Of a stretch of 64,000 bases of DNA, positions 39,645 to 48,398 are shown in pieces. The position numbers were made by a program, and so were the translations under genes. Source of the stretch: Geomonas subterranea (GTDB taxonomy: Bacteria > Desulfobacterota > Desulfuromonadia > Geobacterales > Geobacteraceae); assembly GCF_019063845.1 (NCBI RefSeq), contig NZ_CP077683.1, positions 3,154,501 to 3,218,500 of the forward strand, read 5' to 3'. The notes below the pieces were generated by a model. It was not told where the DNA came from. It did no database searches and saw nothing but the letters and a program-made list of their open reading frames with translations. Positions within the stretch are counted from its first letter, which is position 1. Every line of letters begins with the position of its first letter.

Positions 39645-41150
39645 TTAGCCTTCGTCCTTGACCAGGGCGCCCTTCTTCTCCTGGTACTTGGCGACGATGA
39701 TGCGCTTGCCGGGCTTCAGGGCCACCCGGGTCTTCAGGTTGTTCCAGGCGGAGAGGAGCCTGGCCGTTACGTTGAACCTCTTGGCGAGGGAGGCGAGGGT
39801 ATCCCCCTTTTTGACGGTGTAGTACTTGTGGAACTCCTGGAGCTCCGCCTCGGCCTTGGCCACCTGGGTCGCGGTCCTGGTCTCGGCCTTTGCTTCCGCC
39901 TTGGGTTCCACCTTCGCTTCCGCCGCCGGATGGGCCTCGCCACGCGCCGACGCCACCTGGACCGGGATGGTGAGCACGCGGCCGGCAAGCTTCACCTTCT
40001 TCTTGCCAATGTTGTTCAGTTCGGCGATGGTCTGCTGGCTGGTGTTGAAGCGCCGGGCGATGGAGGCCAGGGTGTCACGCTTCTTGGCGCGGTACTGCAC
40101 GTTCCTGACCCGCTCGACGTAACGCTCCGACTCGGGGATCTTGGCGTATTCGGCGGCGCAGGTGGTGCCGGCCCCTTTGGGCACCTTCAACTGGTACCCC
40201 GGGTAGTCCGGCGGAGTCGTGGCGCGGCGCAGCTCCGGGTTCAACTCCTTGATATTCTGCAGGGGAACGCCGCAGGCCTTTGCCATCACGTCCAGGTCGG
40301 TGCGGGACGGGACAGGCACCTGGTCGAACTCGATCGGCGGGAGGTAAGCGACGTCCGCGAAGCCGAACTTGGCCGGTTCCTTGGCGATGATCGCGGCGGC
40401 GAGGAGCTTGGGGACGTAGTCCTTGGTCTCGCGCGCCAGGTAGCTCCCCTTGGAGATCTCCCAGAAATCGCGGGTATTGTACATGTTGATGGCACGCAGG
40501 ATCTTGTTCTCGCCGGCGTTATACCCCGCCGCGGCCAGGTACCAGTCGTTGTTGAAAAGCGCGTACAGCTCTTTGAGATAAAGCGCCGCGGCGACGGTCG
40601 CCTTCAGCGGATCGCGCCTTTCGTCGATCCAGGGGTCGATCCTGAGCGCGTAGCGCTTGCCGGTCGCGGGCATGAACTGCCAGGGGCCGACGGCGCTCGC
40701 CACCGAGACGGCGTGCGGTATGAACCCGCTCTCGATCATGGCGAGGTAGACCAGGTCTTCCGGGAGCCCTTCCTTCTTCAGCACCGTCTTCATCATCGGG
40801 ATGTAGCGCTCGCTCCTGGAGAGCCACTTGGCGAAGAAGCCGCGGCCGGATCCCTGGAAGTAGCGGGTGAAGTACTCAACCTTGGAATTGAAGGTAAGGG
40901 GGATGTCGGATTCCGGCAACTCCATCTCCGGCAACTTCAATTCGAAGTCGTCCGGATCGGCGTCGACGTCGTCGTTGCCGGGGAAGTCGGCGGAGGTAAG
41001 GCCGAGCCCCTTTGAAAGAGCGAGGTCGGCAGAAGCGAGCTGCTGAGTCTGGGTTTCCTTGCGTCCGGAATCGTGAAAGAGCTCTCCGGGCGCCGCGAGG
41101 GCGAGGCAGGGGGTCAGAAGTGCAAGTATGACAACGGTAACTTTGATCAT
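39645..41150 (-). CDS. MltD-like lytic transglycosylase with LysM domains
   Basis: This secreted murein hydrolase cleaves glycan strands to 1,6-anhydro products. A signal peptide (VILALLTPCLALAA) is followed by an SLT domain. The catalytic Glu is in AMIESGF, followed by AVGPWQFMPATGK and AAAGYNAGENKI. Two C-terminal LysM domains bind peptidoglycan (KKRDTLASIARRFNTSQQTI and KKGDTLASLAKRFNVTARLL), separated by an Ala/Lys/Glu linker. Length is 501 residues. Confidence 0.93.
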   Translation of the reverse strand: MIKVTVVILALLTPCLALAAPGELFHDSGRKETQTQQLASADLALSKGLGLTSADFPGNDDVDADPDDFELKLPEMELPESDIPLTFNSKVEYFTRYFQGSGRGFFAKWLSRSERYIPMMKTVLKKEGLPEDLVYLAMIESGFIPHAVSVASAVGPWQFMPATGKRYALRIDPWIDERRDPLKATVAAALYLKELYALFNNDWYLAAAGYNAGENKILRAINMYNTRDFWEISKGSYLARETKDYVPKLLAAAIIAKEPAKFGFADVAYLPPIEFDQVPVPSRTDLDVMAKACGVPLQNIKELNPELRRATTPPDYPGYQLKVPKGAGTTCAAEYAKIPESERYVERVRNVQYRAKKRDTLASIARRFNTSQQTIAELNNIGKKKVKLAGRVLTIPVQVASARGEAHPAAEAKVEPKAEAKAETRTATQVAKAEAELQEFHKYYTVKKGDTLASLAKRFNVTARLLSAWNNLKTRVALKPGKRIIVAKYQEKKGALVKDEG

Positions 41151-41504
41151 TCAATACCTATTTTTGGGTGACGGCACGCGTACGCACAGGTGCGCAGAAT
41201 AGCGGAATTTGGCACAGTTGTCAATTCAAACGGGTTTTGGCTCCTGCAGGCAAAGGGGCGGCAGCGGCTCCCGCGCGGGGTCCACCTCCTTACCTGGTGC
41301 ATCGGGCGATGCCGGGCTGAACTTTAGAGAGATTCCCCTCTCCCCCCCGGGAGAGGGTGCCCGGAGGGGGGGTGAGGGGTGGTTTCCTGACCCTCCAGCG
41401 CGAAGGCAGAAGGGGAGGGATGAGGACCATCCGGGCCGAAGAGAGAAAACGAAAAAGCCCCCGTGGTCGACGGGGGGCTTTTTTTCATGGGGAGCCCGCC
41501 GCGG
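41151..41504. other. Intergenic region with a palindromic repeat and bidirectional terminator
   Basis: The left part is the upstream region of the transglycosylase gene. At about 41335-41378 lies CCCCTCTCCCCCCCGGGAGAGGG followed by GGAGGGGGGGTGAGGGG (given in two parts), a copy of the GAGAGGG repeat family. The terminator at 41452-41480 follows. No gene is seen on either strand. Confidence 0.55.
41452..41484. terminator. Bidirectional terminator
   Basis: AGCCCCC (41456-41462) pairs with GGGGGCT (41473-41479), with A and T runs on either side. On the minus strand it is 25 bases beyond the candidate 24-codon gene. Confidence 0.8.
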
Positions 41505-41579
41505 TCAGGCGACGGGCCAACTAGGGCAACCTTCCTTGCAGTGGGTCACCGGACGGATCATAAAAAAGTTGGTCCACAT
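41505..41579 (-). CDS. Candidate 24-residue peptide with C-x3-C
   Basis: This small reading frame (MWTNFFMIRPVTHCKEGCPS then WPVA) has AGGAG eight bases before the ATG, a near-perfect sigma-70 promoter about 60 bases upstream and an intrinsic terminator just after the stop: a self-contained transcription unit of roughly 180 nt. The peptide is aromatic-rich at the N-terminus and has two cysteines three residues apart. I do not recognise it. It could be a functional micropeptide, a leader or modified-peptide precursor, or the transcript may act as an RNA. It lies just downstream of the DUF362 gene on the same strand. Confidence 0.5.
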   Translation of the reverse strand: MWTNFFMIRPVTHCKEGCPSWPVA

Positions 41580-41646
41580 GTCGCGATCTCCTTTTCCCTG
41601 GTTGGAATTGCATCCCTCGCTGTGTGGTTCCCGGAGGATGGGAAAA

Positions 41647-41675
41647 AATATAATGGCGCCCCATCCCCTTGTCAA
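41647..41675 (-). promoter_or_regulatory. Near-consensus promoter of the small peptide gene
   Basis: TTGACA (41675-41670), 17 bases, TATATT (41652-41647). Start expected near 41640, about 60 bases before the ATG. Confidence 0.75.
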
Positions 41676-41689
41676 CCTGCCCCGGCGCA

Positions 41690-42826
41690 CTACGACCGGC
41701 GGCCGGTTTTCTTCATCAGCCACAAAAGCCAGCCGTCCCTGAGGGTCAGGGCCGCGTGCGGGCAGAGCTCACGGCAGCAGAAGCAGCGGATGCATCGCTG
41801 GTAGTCGAAACGCAGCCTCCCCCCCTGCACCCGTATCGCCGCCGGGGGACAAGCCTTGACGCAGACGCCGCAGAGTTCGCACGTGCCGGGGACGACCTCG
41901 GGGCGGGAGGTGAACTGGTTTCTGAGCCGGTTCTTCAAGAATCCCGGGAGCCCGAACTGGACGTCGGAAAGATGGGGAAGCCGGAGCGGACGCTCCAGTA
42001 CTGCGTCGGGGTCGGGCCCCAAAACCGTGACCTCCTCGCGCCGCGAACCGGGAAGCCCCATATGCCTCGCGGCGCTCTCCAGGTAGAGAAGCTGCTGCGG
42101 AATCCCGGCCACGCGGGCGGCAACCTGGTCCACGGCAACCGCGTTGTCACCGGCCAGCAGCACGCCCACCGGGCAAGGGTCCCCGCTTCCAGGACCGTTC
42201 CCCTCCATCGCGACCACGGCGTCCACTATGTTCAGATCCGGCTCGCGCAGCCGGTAGAGCTCGATCAGCATGTTCGCGAAGAGCTCCTTGTCCGCCCCCG
42301 CCTTGAGGTGCCAGGCCGCCTTCGCGGTCCCGACCACCGCCCCGAACAGGTTCTTCACGCAGCACGTCATGGTCATCATCTCGTGCGTCTTCAGCTTGGG
42401 GAGGTTGATCAGGCGGTCCGCCTCGATATACGGCCGCGCCAGCTGGAACTCCTTGAAAGTCCCCGCGCCGGCGACGGGGAGGGATTCGGTGAAGGGGACG
42501 AACCGAGCGCCGGTCTCCTCGATGACCGCCATCATCCCCGAGCGCTCCGCCACCCGCCTGCCGCTTCCCACGCCGGGAGAATCCCCCACCAGCGCCACGC
42601 CACCTGCCCGCTGCACCTCCAGGATCACGGCGCGCAACAGCTCCGGATGCGTGGTCACCGCCGCCTCGGGCGGCTTGGCGGAGAGCAGGTTCGGCTTGAT
42701 GAGCACCCGCTCGCCCGGCTTCACGTAGCGCTGCATCCCGCCAAGCGGCTCAAGGAGCCGGGCCACCCCTTCCCGCATCTCTTCGCGCCCGTACCCCGGA
42801 ACCCGCTCCAACGCCACCTGGTGCAT
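41690..42826 (-). CDS. DUF362 domain protein with C-terminal 2x[4Fe-4S] ferredoxin
   Basis: The DUF362 core (residues 1-290) has VLIKPNLLSAKPPEAAVTTHP, LVGDSPG, INLPKLKTHEMMTMTCCVKN and a later G-D-P-C-P-V-G stretch. The C-terminus carries two ferredoxin clusters, CELCGVCVKACPP and CIRCFCCRELCP. Such proteins are predicted electron-transfer or Fe-S enzymes of unknown substrate. ATG 42826 has GGAGG five bases upstream; an open extension further upstream would collide with the divergent recombinase gene and is not used. Length is 378 residues. Confidence 0.88.
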   Translation of the reverse strand: MHQVALERVPGYGREEMREGVARLLEPLGGMQRYVKPGERVLIKPNLLSAKPPEAAVTTHPELLRAVILEVQRAGGVALVGDSPGVGSGRRVAERSGMMAVIEETGARFVPFTESLPVAGAGTFKEFQLARPYIEADRLINLPKLKTHEMMTMTCCVKNLFGAVVGTAKAAWHLKAGADKELFANMLIELYRLREPDLNIVDAVVAMEGNGPGSGDPCPVGVLLAGDNAVAVDQVAARVAGIPQQLLYLESAARHMGLPGSRREEVTVLGPDPDAVLERPLRLPHLSDVQFGLPGFLKNRLRNQFTSRPEVVPGTCELCGVCVKACPPAAIRVQGGRLRFDYQRCIRCFCCRELCPHAALTLRDGWLLWLMKKTGRRS

Positions 42827-42886
42827 CTCATCCTCCCCGTCAAAAGCTATTGTAAACCGGCATCGGCCTGAGGTAGATTGCATACC

Positions 42887-43762
42887 ATGAAACGGGCCAT
42901 CGAGCAATTCTGCGGTTACCTCGAGACCGAGCGCAACGTCTCGCCCCACACCCTCGCCGCCTACAGAAGCGATCTGGAGCTGTTCGCCTCTTTCCTGGCG
43001 CAGCGCGGAGAGCCGCTACCGGAAGCTGTCGATCATCTCGCCATCAGGCAGTACCTTGCCCAACTACACAAGGGGCACGCAAAGAGCTCCATCGGGCGTA
43101 AGCTCTCCGCGATCCGGGCGCTGTTTCGTTTCCTGCTCAGAGAGGGGCGCCTGGAAAAGAATCCCGCCGAGTTGGTCAGCACCCCCAAGAAGGAGAAGCG
43201 CCTCCCCTTTCACCTGAACATCGACCAGGTGAGCGCGCTCGTCGAGGCGCCGGCGGGGACCAGGCTGCCGCTCAGGGACCGTGCCGTTCTGGAAACCCTC
43301 TATTCCTGCGGGATCAGGGTGAGCGAACTGACCGGGATGAACGTGGGGGACCTCGACCTGGACGGCGGTCTGGCGAGGGTGATGGGCAAGGGAGGCAAGG
43401 AGCGCATCGTGCCGGTAGGCTCTTTCGCAAGGCAGGCGCTCTCCTCCTACCTCGCCGAACGCGGCAATCCGGGCGCGGCCGAGCCGCTTATCTTGAACAG
43501 CCGCGGGAAAAGGATCAACAGGCGCAGCGTGACGCGCATCGTGGATGATCATATGCTGCTCATCGCCGCCATGCGCAAGGTCTCCCCGCACACGCTGCGC
43601 CACACCTTCGCGACCCACCTTCTGGAAGGGGGCGCCGACCTGCGCGCCATCCAGGAGCTCTTGGGGCACGCATCGCTCTCCACCACCCAGAAGTACACCC
43701 ACGTCAGCATCGACAAGCTGATGGAGGTCTACGACCAGGCCCACCCCAAGGCGCGCCGCTAG
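42887..43762 (+). CDS. XerC/XerD-family tyrosine recombinase
   Basis: This site-specific recombinase probably resolves chromosome dimers at dif. The N-terminal SAM-like core-binding domain (residues 1-95) contains [18 protein letters not shown]. The catalytic residues are complete: R144 (CGIRVSEL), K168 (GKGGKER), H235 and R238 ([14 protein letters not shown]), H261 (LLGHASL) and nucleophile Y270 (TTQKYTHV). At 291 residues it has the housekeeping Xer length rather than that of an integron or phage integrase. A TTG at 42878 with GAGG at better spacing is an alternative start. XerC and XerD cannot be told apart here. Confidence 0.92.
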   Translation: MKRAIEQFCGYLETERNVSPHTLAAYRSDLELFASFLAQRGEPLPEAVDHLAIRQYLAQLHKGHAKSSIGRKLSAIRALFRFLLREGRLEKNPAELVSTPKKEKRLPFHLNIDQVSALVEAPAGTRLPLRDRAVLETLYSCGIRVSELTGMNVGDLDLDGGLARVMGKGGKERIVPVGSFARQALSSYLAERGNPGAAEPLILNSRGKRINRRSVTRIVDDHMLLIAAMRKVSPHTLRHTFATHLLEGGADLRAIQELLGHASLSTTQKYTHVSIDKLMEVYDQAHPKARR

Positions 43763-43828
43763 CCGCCAGCCGGCAATGTAACCGGTTGGATGTCGGACCA
43801 GTCGAACCTGCGCCACCTGCACACCTAC

Positions 43829-43865
43829 AAAAAAAGGCCCCGCCGTTTCCGGCGGGGCCTTTTTG
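43829..43865. terminator. Bidirectional terminator
   Basis: AGGCCCCGCCG (43835-43845) pairs with CGGCGGGGCCT (43850-43860) around TTTC, with A and T runs at both sides. It serves the recombinase and CoA-transferase genes, which converge here. Confidence 0.92.
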
Positions 43866-43881
43866 CTTTTCAACCGCGAGA

Positions 43882-45480
43882 CTAGTCTTCGCAGAGGTCG
43901 ATCTTCACATCCCAGTTCTTGAGCTTCATGGTGCCGTTCTTCTCAAGGTTGAGGTGCATTTTGAAGGCTCGATCCCACAGCTGCGGCTCGTGACCGACCT
44001 TCCTCGCCAGGCAGTCCTTCTCGGCGATGTTGAGGTACTCGGTGAGCTGCGCCTTGTAATCCGGGTGCGCGCACTTCTCGATGATGCGACGGGCGCGCTC
44101 CTTCGGAGCCAGGCCACGCAGGTCGGCGAGACCCTGCTCGGTGATGACGCAGTCGAGGTCGTGCTCGGTGTGGTCGATGTGCGAGCAGTGCGGCACGACG
44201 CAGGAGATACCGGTCGGGTCGGTCTTGCTCGGACGGGAAGACGGGGTGTGCATCATCTTCAGGAAGCCGTTCCTGAGGAAGTCGCCGGAACCGCCCAGGC
44301 CGTTGATCATACGGGTACCGCCGACCAGGGTGGAGTTGGCGTGCGCGAATATGTCGATTTCAACCGGGGTATTCATGGCGATGCAACCCAGACGACGGAT
44401 CGGCTCCGGTGCGTTGGAGATGGAGAGCGGACGCAGGGTGATCTTGTCAAAGTACTTGTCCATGTTCTCGAAGAAGCGCGGGAAGCCCGGGCTTGCGGAG
44501 AGGGACAGCGAGCAGGAGGAAGCCGCGTCGAGTTTGCCCGAGTCGAACAGGTCCAGCATGGTATCCTGGAGCACCTCGGTGTAGACGGTCAGGTTGCTGA
44601 AGGGGCCCTTGGCAAGGCCACCGATGACGGCGTTGGCGATGGAGCCCACGCCCGACTGGATCGGGAGCAGGTTCTTCGGCAGACGGCCCGCTTTAACCTC
44701 GGCGGTGAAGAAGTCGATGATATGGTTCGCGATCGCCTCGGAGGTGTCGTCCTGCTCTGCGAAGGCGCGACCCTGGTCACGCAGCTTGGACTCGACGACT
44801 GCCACGACCTTGCTCGGGTCGCACGGGATCGAGGTGGAGCCGATCCTCTCGCCGGCATGGGTGATGCCGAAGATCTGGCGGTTCGGCGGGGTGAGCGGGG
44901 TCAAAAGGTCATGGATCCCTTCGAAGGAAGGCTGTCCGGTGTTCACCTCGAGGATGATCTTGTCGCAGATCATCAGGATCTCAGGGATAACCCCGCAGGA
45001 AGAGGTCGGCACCAGCGAGCCGTCTTCCTTGATGGCGGAGACTTCGATGATGGCGAGGTCGAGCTTGCCGCTCTCGGAGTCCTTGGTGTAGAAGCCGTAG
45101 CCCAGGTCCTGTGCGAACAGGGAGAGGTGCTTGTCACCCATGCGGATGCGGCCGGAGTTGATGCCAGCGGCGATGTTCTTGCCGGTCTGGTACGGCCAGC
45201 GGCGGTCGATCATGTCCAGAGTAGCCCAGCGGTCTTCGGTTTCGGCACCGACGGAGGCGCCGATGAAGAGGTTGAACTTCAGCTTGCCCTGCAGGTTGTT
45301 CTTCTCCACGTGGTCAGCCAGGGCGATGGGCACCACTTTCGGATAACCGGCCGGGGTGAAACCGGACCAACCAAGGTTCATCCCGTTCTTGAAGAAGTCA
45401 ATGGTCTGCTCGGGAGTCATGACCTTGTTCAAAAGTTGTTTGCATTGTACCCGGTCTTGAAGTGTGCCGTACTCGGACAT
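43882..45480 (-). CDS. Acetyl-CoA hydrolase/transferase (probably succinyl:acetate CoA-transferase)
   Basis: This class I CoA-transferase of the Cat1/AarC family has 532 residues. In acetate-oxidising Geobacter, such enzymes activate acetate with succinyl-CoA and close the TCA cycle in place of succinyl-CoA synthetase; this substrate call is by family and lineage. Visible marks are the GVGSIANAVIGGLA glycine loop, the presumed active-site Glu in TVYTEVLQDTMLDLF, and NGLGGSGDFLRN. ATG 45480 with CAGGAGG seven bases upstream is the clear start. The promoter at 45622-45650 overlaps a palindrome. Confidence 0.9.
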   Translation of the reverse strand: MSEYGTLQDRVQCKQLLNKVMTPEQTIDFFKNGMNLGWSGFTPAGYPKVVPIALADHVEKNNLQGKLKFNLFIGASVGAETEDRWATLDMIDRRWPYQTGKNIAAGINSGRIRMGDKHLSLFAQDLGYGFYTKDSESGKLDLAIIEVSAIKEDGSLVPTSSCGVIPEILMICDKIILEVNTGQPSFEGIHDLLTPLTPPNRQIFGITHAGERIGSTSIPCDPSKVVAVVESKLRDQGRAFAEQDDTSEAIANHIIDFFTAEVKAGRLPKNLLPIQSGVGSIANAVIGGLAKGPFSNLTVYTEVLQDTMLDLFDSGKLDAASSCSLSLSASPGFPRFFENMDKYFDKITLRPLSISNAPEPIRRLGCIAMNTPVEIDIFAHANSTLVGGTRMINGLGGSGDFLRNGFLKMMHTPSSRPSKTDPTGISCVVPHCSHIDHTEHDLDCVITEQGLADLRGLAPKERARRIIEKCAHPDYKAQLTEYLNIAEKDCLARKVGHEPQLWDRAFKMHLNLEKNGTMKLKNWDVKIDLCED

Positions 45481-45609
45481 AGCTGCCTCCTGTTTTGTTT
45501 TGATGTTTACGAACAAATCAGCATAAAGCTGACAAATCACATGTTTTTTTGACGCCGTCCGGACGATAAAACGCCTTGTCTTCGCGTGCTTTTGTCCAAA
45601 TCCCCCAAA

Positions 45610-45630
45610 AAGTAGAACCGGATTCTACTT
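45610..45630. promoter_or_regulatory. Perfect 8-bp inverted repeat over the CoA-transferase promoter
   Basis: AAGTAGAA-CCGGA-TTCTACTT covers the -10 element and the predicted start region, the usual place for a repressor operator. The regulator is unknown. Confidence 0.6.
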
Positions 45631-45650
45631 AAGGGGAGTCGCAGAGTCAA
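45622..45650 (-). promoter_or_regulatory. CoA-transferase gene promoter
   Basis: TTGACT (45650-45645), 17 bases, TAGAAT (45627-45622). The leader to the ATG would be about 135 bases. Confidence 0.7.
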
Positions 45651-45733
45651 CTAAAAACCCGCCTTGCCCCTCATCGCGGCCCTGTCCCCCTGAATTGGCA
45701 GCGAGGTGACGCGGGGAGCGGAAATCACGGCAA

Positions 45734-45748
45734 TGTATACAGTATGCA
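45734..45748. promoter_or_regulatory. TGTATAC-type palindrome
   Basis: TGTATAC-A-GTATGCA is a 15-bp near-palindrome with one mismatch, resembling operators of GntR-like regulators. It lies about 85 bases upstream of the CoA-transferase -35 element. Confidence 0.4.
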
Positions 45749-46077
45749 ATCTAATCTGAACTTGCCGTTCACGTCAAGAATAAAAAGTTGTTTCGTGAGT
45801 CAGGCGATGTCGCTTCTGCCAGGGGGGATGCGGTTTATTCTGTTAAATTGGGTATTTTCATGAAGGGGAGAGTTCAAGCGCAGATCTAAGTTTTTCTTTC
45901 TATTCTGCCCCTCTATGGGCGGTGCCAAAGACGGTCGCCGCCCCGGGGACGGCGGTGGCGGCGCTCCGTGACGCCCGGGACGCGGCCCCGGCACTTCCTG
46001 CAGCGGGGAGCGCGTCCTACACAAAAATAAAACAAAAGGAAGGGGGGGCGCTCCGGTGGAGCTGCGGCCGCATAACG

Positions 46078-46109
46078 AAAAAGCCGGGGCACGCTGGCGC
46101 GGCCCCGGC
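46078..46109 (-). terminator. Chemoreceptor gene terminator
   Basis: GCCGGGGC and GCCCCGGC (46083-46090 with 46102-46109) form the stem; five T residues follow on the minus strand. Confidence 0.8.
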
Positions 46110-46115
46110 CCGCGT

Positions 46116-48197
46116 CTACTTCGCGAGGTACCCGAGACGAACGGCGCCCCAATGCCGGTTGTTGAACACGATAGGAGTTGAGATGTCGTTCATGATCTCT
46201 CCGGTGTCCCTCATGTAGGTCTGCAGCAGGTACGGTTCCGTGTTCTGCGCGGCCTTGAGTCCGGTCTTGTCATCGAAGATCCGCTTGGTCCTGTTGTTGA
46301 CCTTGTCGGTGTCCGGGTCGCCGGTCAGAGGTTTGGAGTAGCGCAGGTTGTGGCAGGGGACGTAGCCGTGATCGTCGACGCAGATGGCGAAGAATACGGT
46401 GCCCTTGCGCCCCAGGATCTCCTCCTGCACCGGCCCCACATACTGGTCGAAGAAGCTGTCGAACGCGGTGTGGTACTTCTGCGGCGACGTGTCGGCAATG
46501 GGGCGGTAATTCCGGTCGAAGAGGTCGGACATGGAGATCCTCCCCGACGCCACCCCCTGCTCGATGGTCGCGGTCAGCTTATCCCTCAGTTCGGTGGCGA
46601 GGGCCTTCATCTCGTCGTGCCGGTTGCCGACGCTGAATTTCCCCACGGTGGAGAAGATCTGCTCCGCCACCCGGGTCAATTCCGTCACGGCCCGGTCACT
46701 TTCCAGCATGTCCTCGTGGACCCCGGAGGCTGAACTTGAGACGTTGTGGATTTTTTCCGCGATTTCGTTGGTTGTGGCGCTCTGCTCCTCCGTGGCCGAG
46801 GCGATCTGGTTGATGAGCTGCGCCGTTTCCCCCGCGAGTCCGAGTATCCGCTCCAGGCACTCCCTGGCCGCCGCCGACTTGGCGACGCCGTCCTCGACCC
46901 GCCCCTGCTCCTCGGTGATGGAGCGCGCCGCCTCGCGGCTCTCGGTCTGGATGTTGGTGATGATCTTGGCGATTTCCTTGGTCGAGGTGGCCGTCTTCTC
47001 CGAAAGCATCTTCACCTCGTCGGCGACCACGGCGAAGCCGCGACCGTGCTCTCCGGCGCGCGCCGCCTCTATGGCGGCGTTCAGGGCGAGGAGCTTCGTC
47101 TGGTCGGCGATGTCCTCGATGAGGACGATGATGTCCCCGATCTGCGCGGACGAGGCCTCAAGCCGCTCTACGGTCCCCAGGGTCTGCGCCACGTTCTCCC
47201 TGATCATGGTGATGGAGGTGCAGGCGCCGTCCACGACGCCCATGCCGCGGTTGGCCGCCTCGTCCACCTCCGACGAGAATTCCGCCGCCTGATGGGTGTT
47301 GCCGGCCACGATGTTGAGGGTCGCCGCCATCTCCTCCGTTGCGACCGCCACGGCCTCGGAGCGCTGCTTCTGGTCCGCCGCCGAAGCGACCGTCCTGGTG
47401 GCGCGACTGGAGACATGGCACAGCGAGATCGAGATGCTCTCGGCAAGGTCGTAGAGCACCGTGATCGTCTCGCGCAGCATGTTGACCAGGTGGTTTATGT
47501 GGCGCGCCAGGTCGCCGACCTCGTCGTCAGAGCGGACCGGTATCTCCTTGGTGAGATCCCCCTCCCCTTCCGCGATGTCCTTGAGCTTCTCCGAGAAGAA
47601 CAGGATCTCGCGCATCACGGACTTCCTGAAGAATATGTACATCCCCCCCATCATGCAGACGAAGAAGAGGCAGCCGGCACCCACCAGGATGGCGATCATC
47701 CTCACCGCGCTCTGGTAACCATCCTCCAGGGAAGAGGTCAAGAGCACGGCGCCGAGGTACTTGTCCCCCGCGTCGTGGCACTGCTGACAGCGCTGCTCGT
47801 TCTTCATCGGCACCGCGGCGCGCAGGGTATGCACGCCGCCCACCGTCTCCCGTCTCTCGACGCGTTTGCCGGTGGCGAAGCTTTCGGTCACATCCTTGTT
47901 GACCGCTCCGGTGACCGGGTCCTTGCCGTCCTTGCCGAAGATCTGCAGGTCGAAGCCGAACTTCTGTTCCTTGGCGACCTTGGCCAGGTTCATTACCGAC
48001 TTCGAGTCGTCCTTCATCATGAACGACGCGATCTCGTCGATGATGACGGCCGACATGGTGCGGCTGTTCTGCTCCTGCAGCTTCATGGTCGAACTGTACT
48101 GGAGCCAGATTGCCAGACACCCGACGATGGTGATGCCGACCAAGAGGTTCACCCCGATGATCGCCAGGATCTTGTGCATCAGCTTGTTTTTGAACAT
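46116..48197 (-). CDS. Methyl-accepting chemotaxis protein with periplasmic c-type heme motif
   Basis: This transmembrane chemoreceptor has 693 residues. TM1 is at about 9-32, followed by a periplasmic domain with the heme-attachment motif CQQCH at 137-141, TM2 at about 165-190 and HAMP. The cytoplasmic methyl-accepting domain has the hairpin tip [26 protein letters not shown]. Geobacter has known MCPs with covalent heme PAS-like sensor domains, and this fits them. Unusually, about 160 residues follow the signalling domain and end in a Cache-like strand, [23 protein letters not shown] 48197 has GGAGG five bases upstream. A sigma-28-type promoter lies at 48242-48268. Likely signal: redox potential, oxygen or NO (inference). 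Confidence 0.92.
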   Translation of the reverse strand: MFKNKLMHKILAIIGVNLLVGITIVGCLAIWLQYSSTMKLQEQNSRTMSAVIIDEIASFMMKDDSKSVMNLAKVAKEQKFGFDLQIFGKDGKDPVTGAVNKDVTESFATGKRVERRETVGGVHTLRAAVPMKNEQRCQQCHDAGDKYLGAVLLTSSLEDGYQSAVRMIAILVGAGCLFFVCMMGGMYIFFRKSVMREILFFSEKLKDIAEGEGDLTKEIPVRSDDEVGDLARHINHLVNMLRETITVLYDLAESISISLCHVSSRATRTVASAADQKQRSEAVAVATEEMAATLNIVAGNTHQAAEFSSEVDEAANRGMGVVDGACTSITMIRENVAQTLGTVERLEASSAQIGDIIVLIEDIADQTKLLALNAAIEAARAGEHGRGFAVVADEVKMLSEKTATSTKEIAKIITNIQTESREAARSITEEQGRVEDGVAKSAAARECLERILGLAGETAQLINQIASATEEQSATTNEIAEKIHNVSSSASGVHEDMLESDRAVTELTRVAEQIFSTVGKFSVGNRHDEMKALATELRDKLTATIEQGVASGRISMSDLFDRNYRPIADTSPQKYHTAFDSFFDQYVGPVQEEILGRKGTVFFAICVDDHGYVPCHNLRYSKPLTGDPDTDKVNNRTKRIFDDKTGLKAAQNTEPYLLQTYMRDTGEIMNDISTPIVFNNRHWGAVRLGYLAK

Positions 48198-48241
48198 CGT
48201 TCCTCCACGGTGGACGCCAGAGTCCTTTGTCAGTAGTAGGA

Positions 48242-48268
48242 ATATCGGCAACTGTCTACACTTCTTTA
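48242..48268 (-). promoter_or_regulatory. Candidate sigma-28 (FliA) promoter of the chemoreceptor gene
   Basis: TAAA (48268-48265), exactly 15 bases, then GCCGATAT (48249-48242), one base from the TAAA-N15-GCCGATAA consensus for flagellar/chemotaxis genes. The start would be about 38 bases before the ATG. Confidence 0.75.
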
Positions 48269-48329
48269 GAAACAGCGTTAAACATTACAGACAATTAATT
48301 CACAGCCCCGAGCGCGCACTCCCGCTCTT

Positions 48330-48343
48330 TTGATCTGGGTCAA
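48330..48343. promoter_or_regulatory. FNR/DNR-family binding site
   Basis: TTGAT-CTGG-GTCAA is one base from the FNR consensus TTGAT-N4-ATCAA. With the -10-like TATCAT at 48366-48371, its centre falls close to -41.5, the class II activator position for the PAS protein gene. Confidence 0.6.
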
Positions 48344-48398
48344 AAACCGGATGTGAAGAGGGTGGTATCATTGAGACAAAACTACACGGGAGGCCGAC

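Larger units (their letters stand above)
45481..46115. other. Regulatory region upstream of the CoA-transferase gene
   Basis: This 635-base gap holds a sigma-70 promoter with a palindrome (45610-45650), a second palindrome (45734-45748) and the chemoreceptor terminator (46078-46109). The stretch 45900-46075 is GC-rich and contains no gene or named element that I can see. Confidence 0.55.

Noticed and set aside
42887-43762. Integrase of a mobile element or integron
   Set aside because: Length and sequence match housekeeping XerC/XerD; no att-like repeats, cargo genes or tRNA target lie beside it.
45900-46075. Possible small RNA in the GC-rich stretch after the chemoreceptor gene
   Set aside because: No promoter, terminator or conserved-looking hairpin independent of the receptor terminator could be identified.
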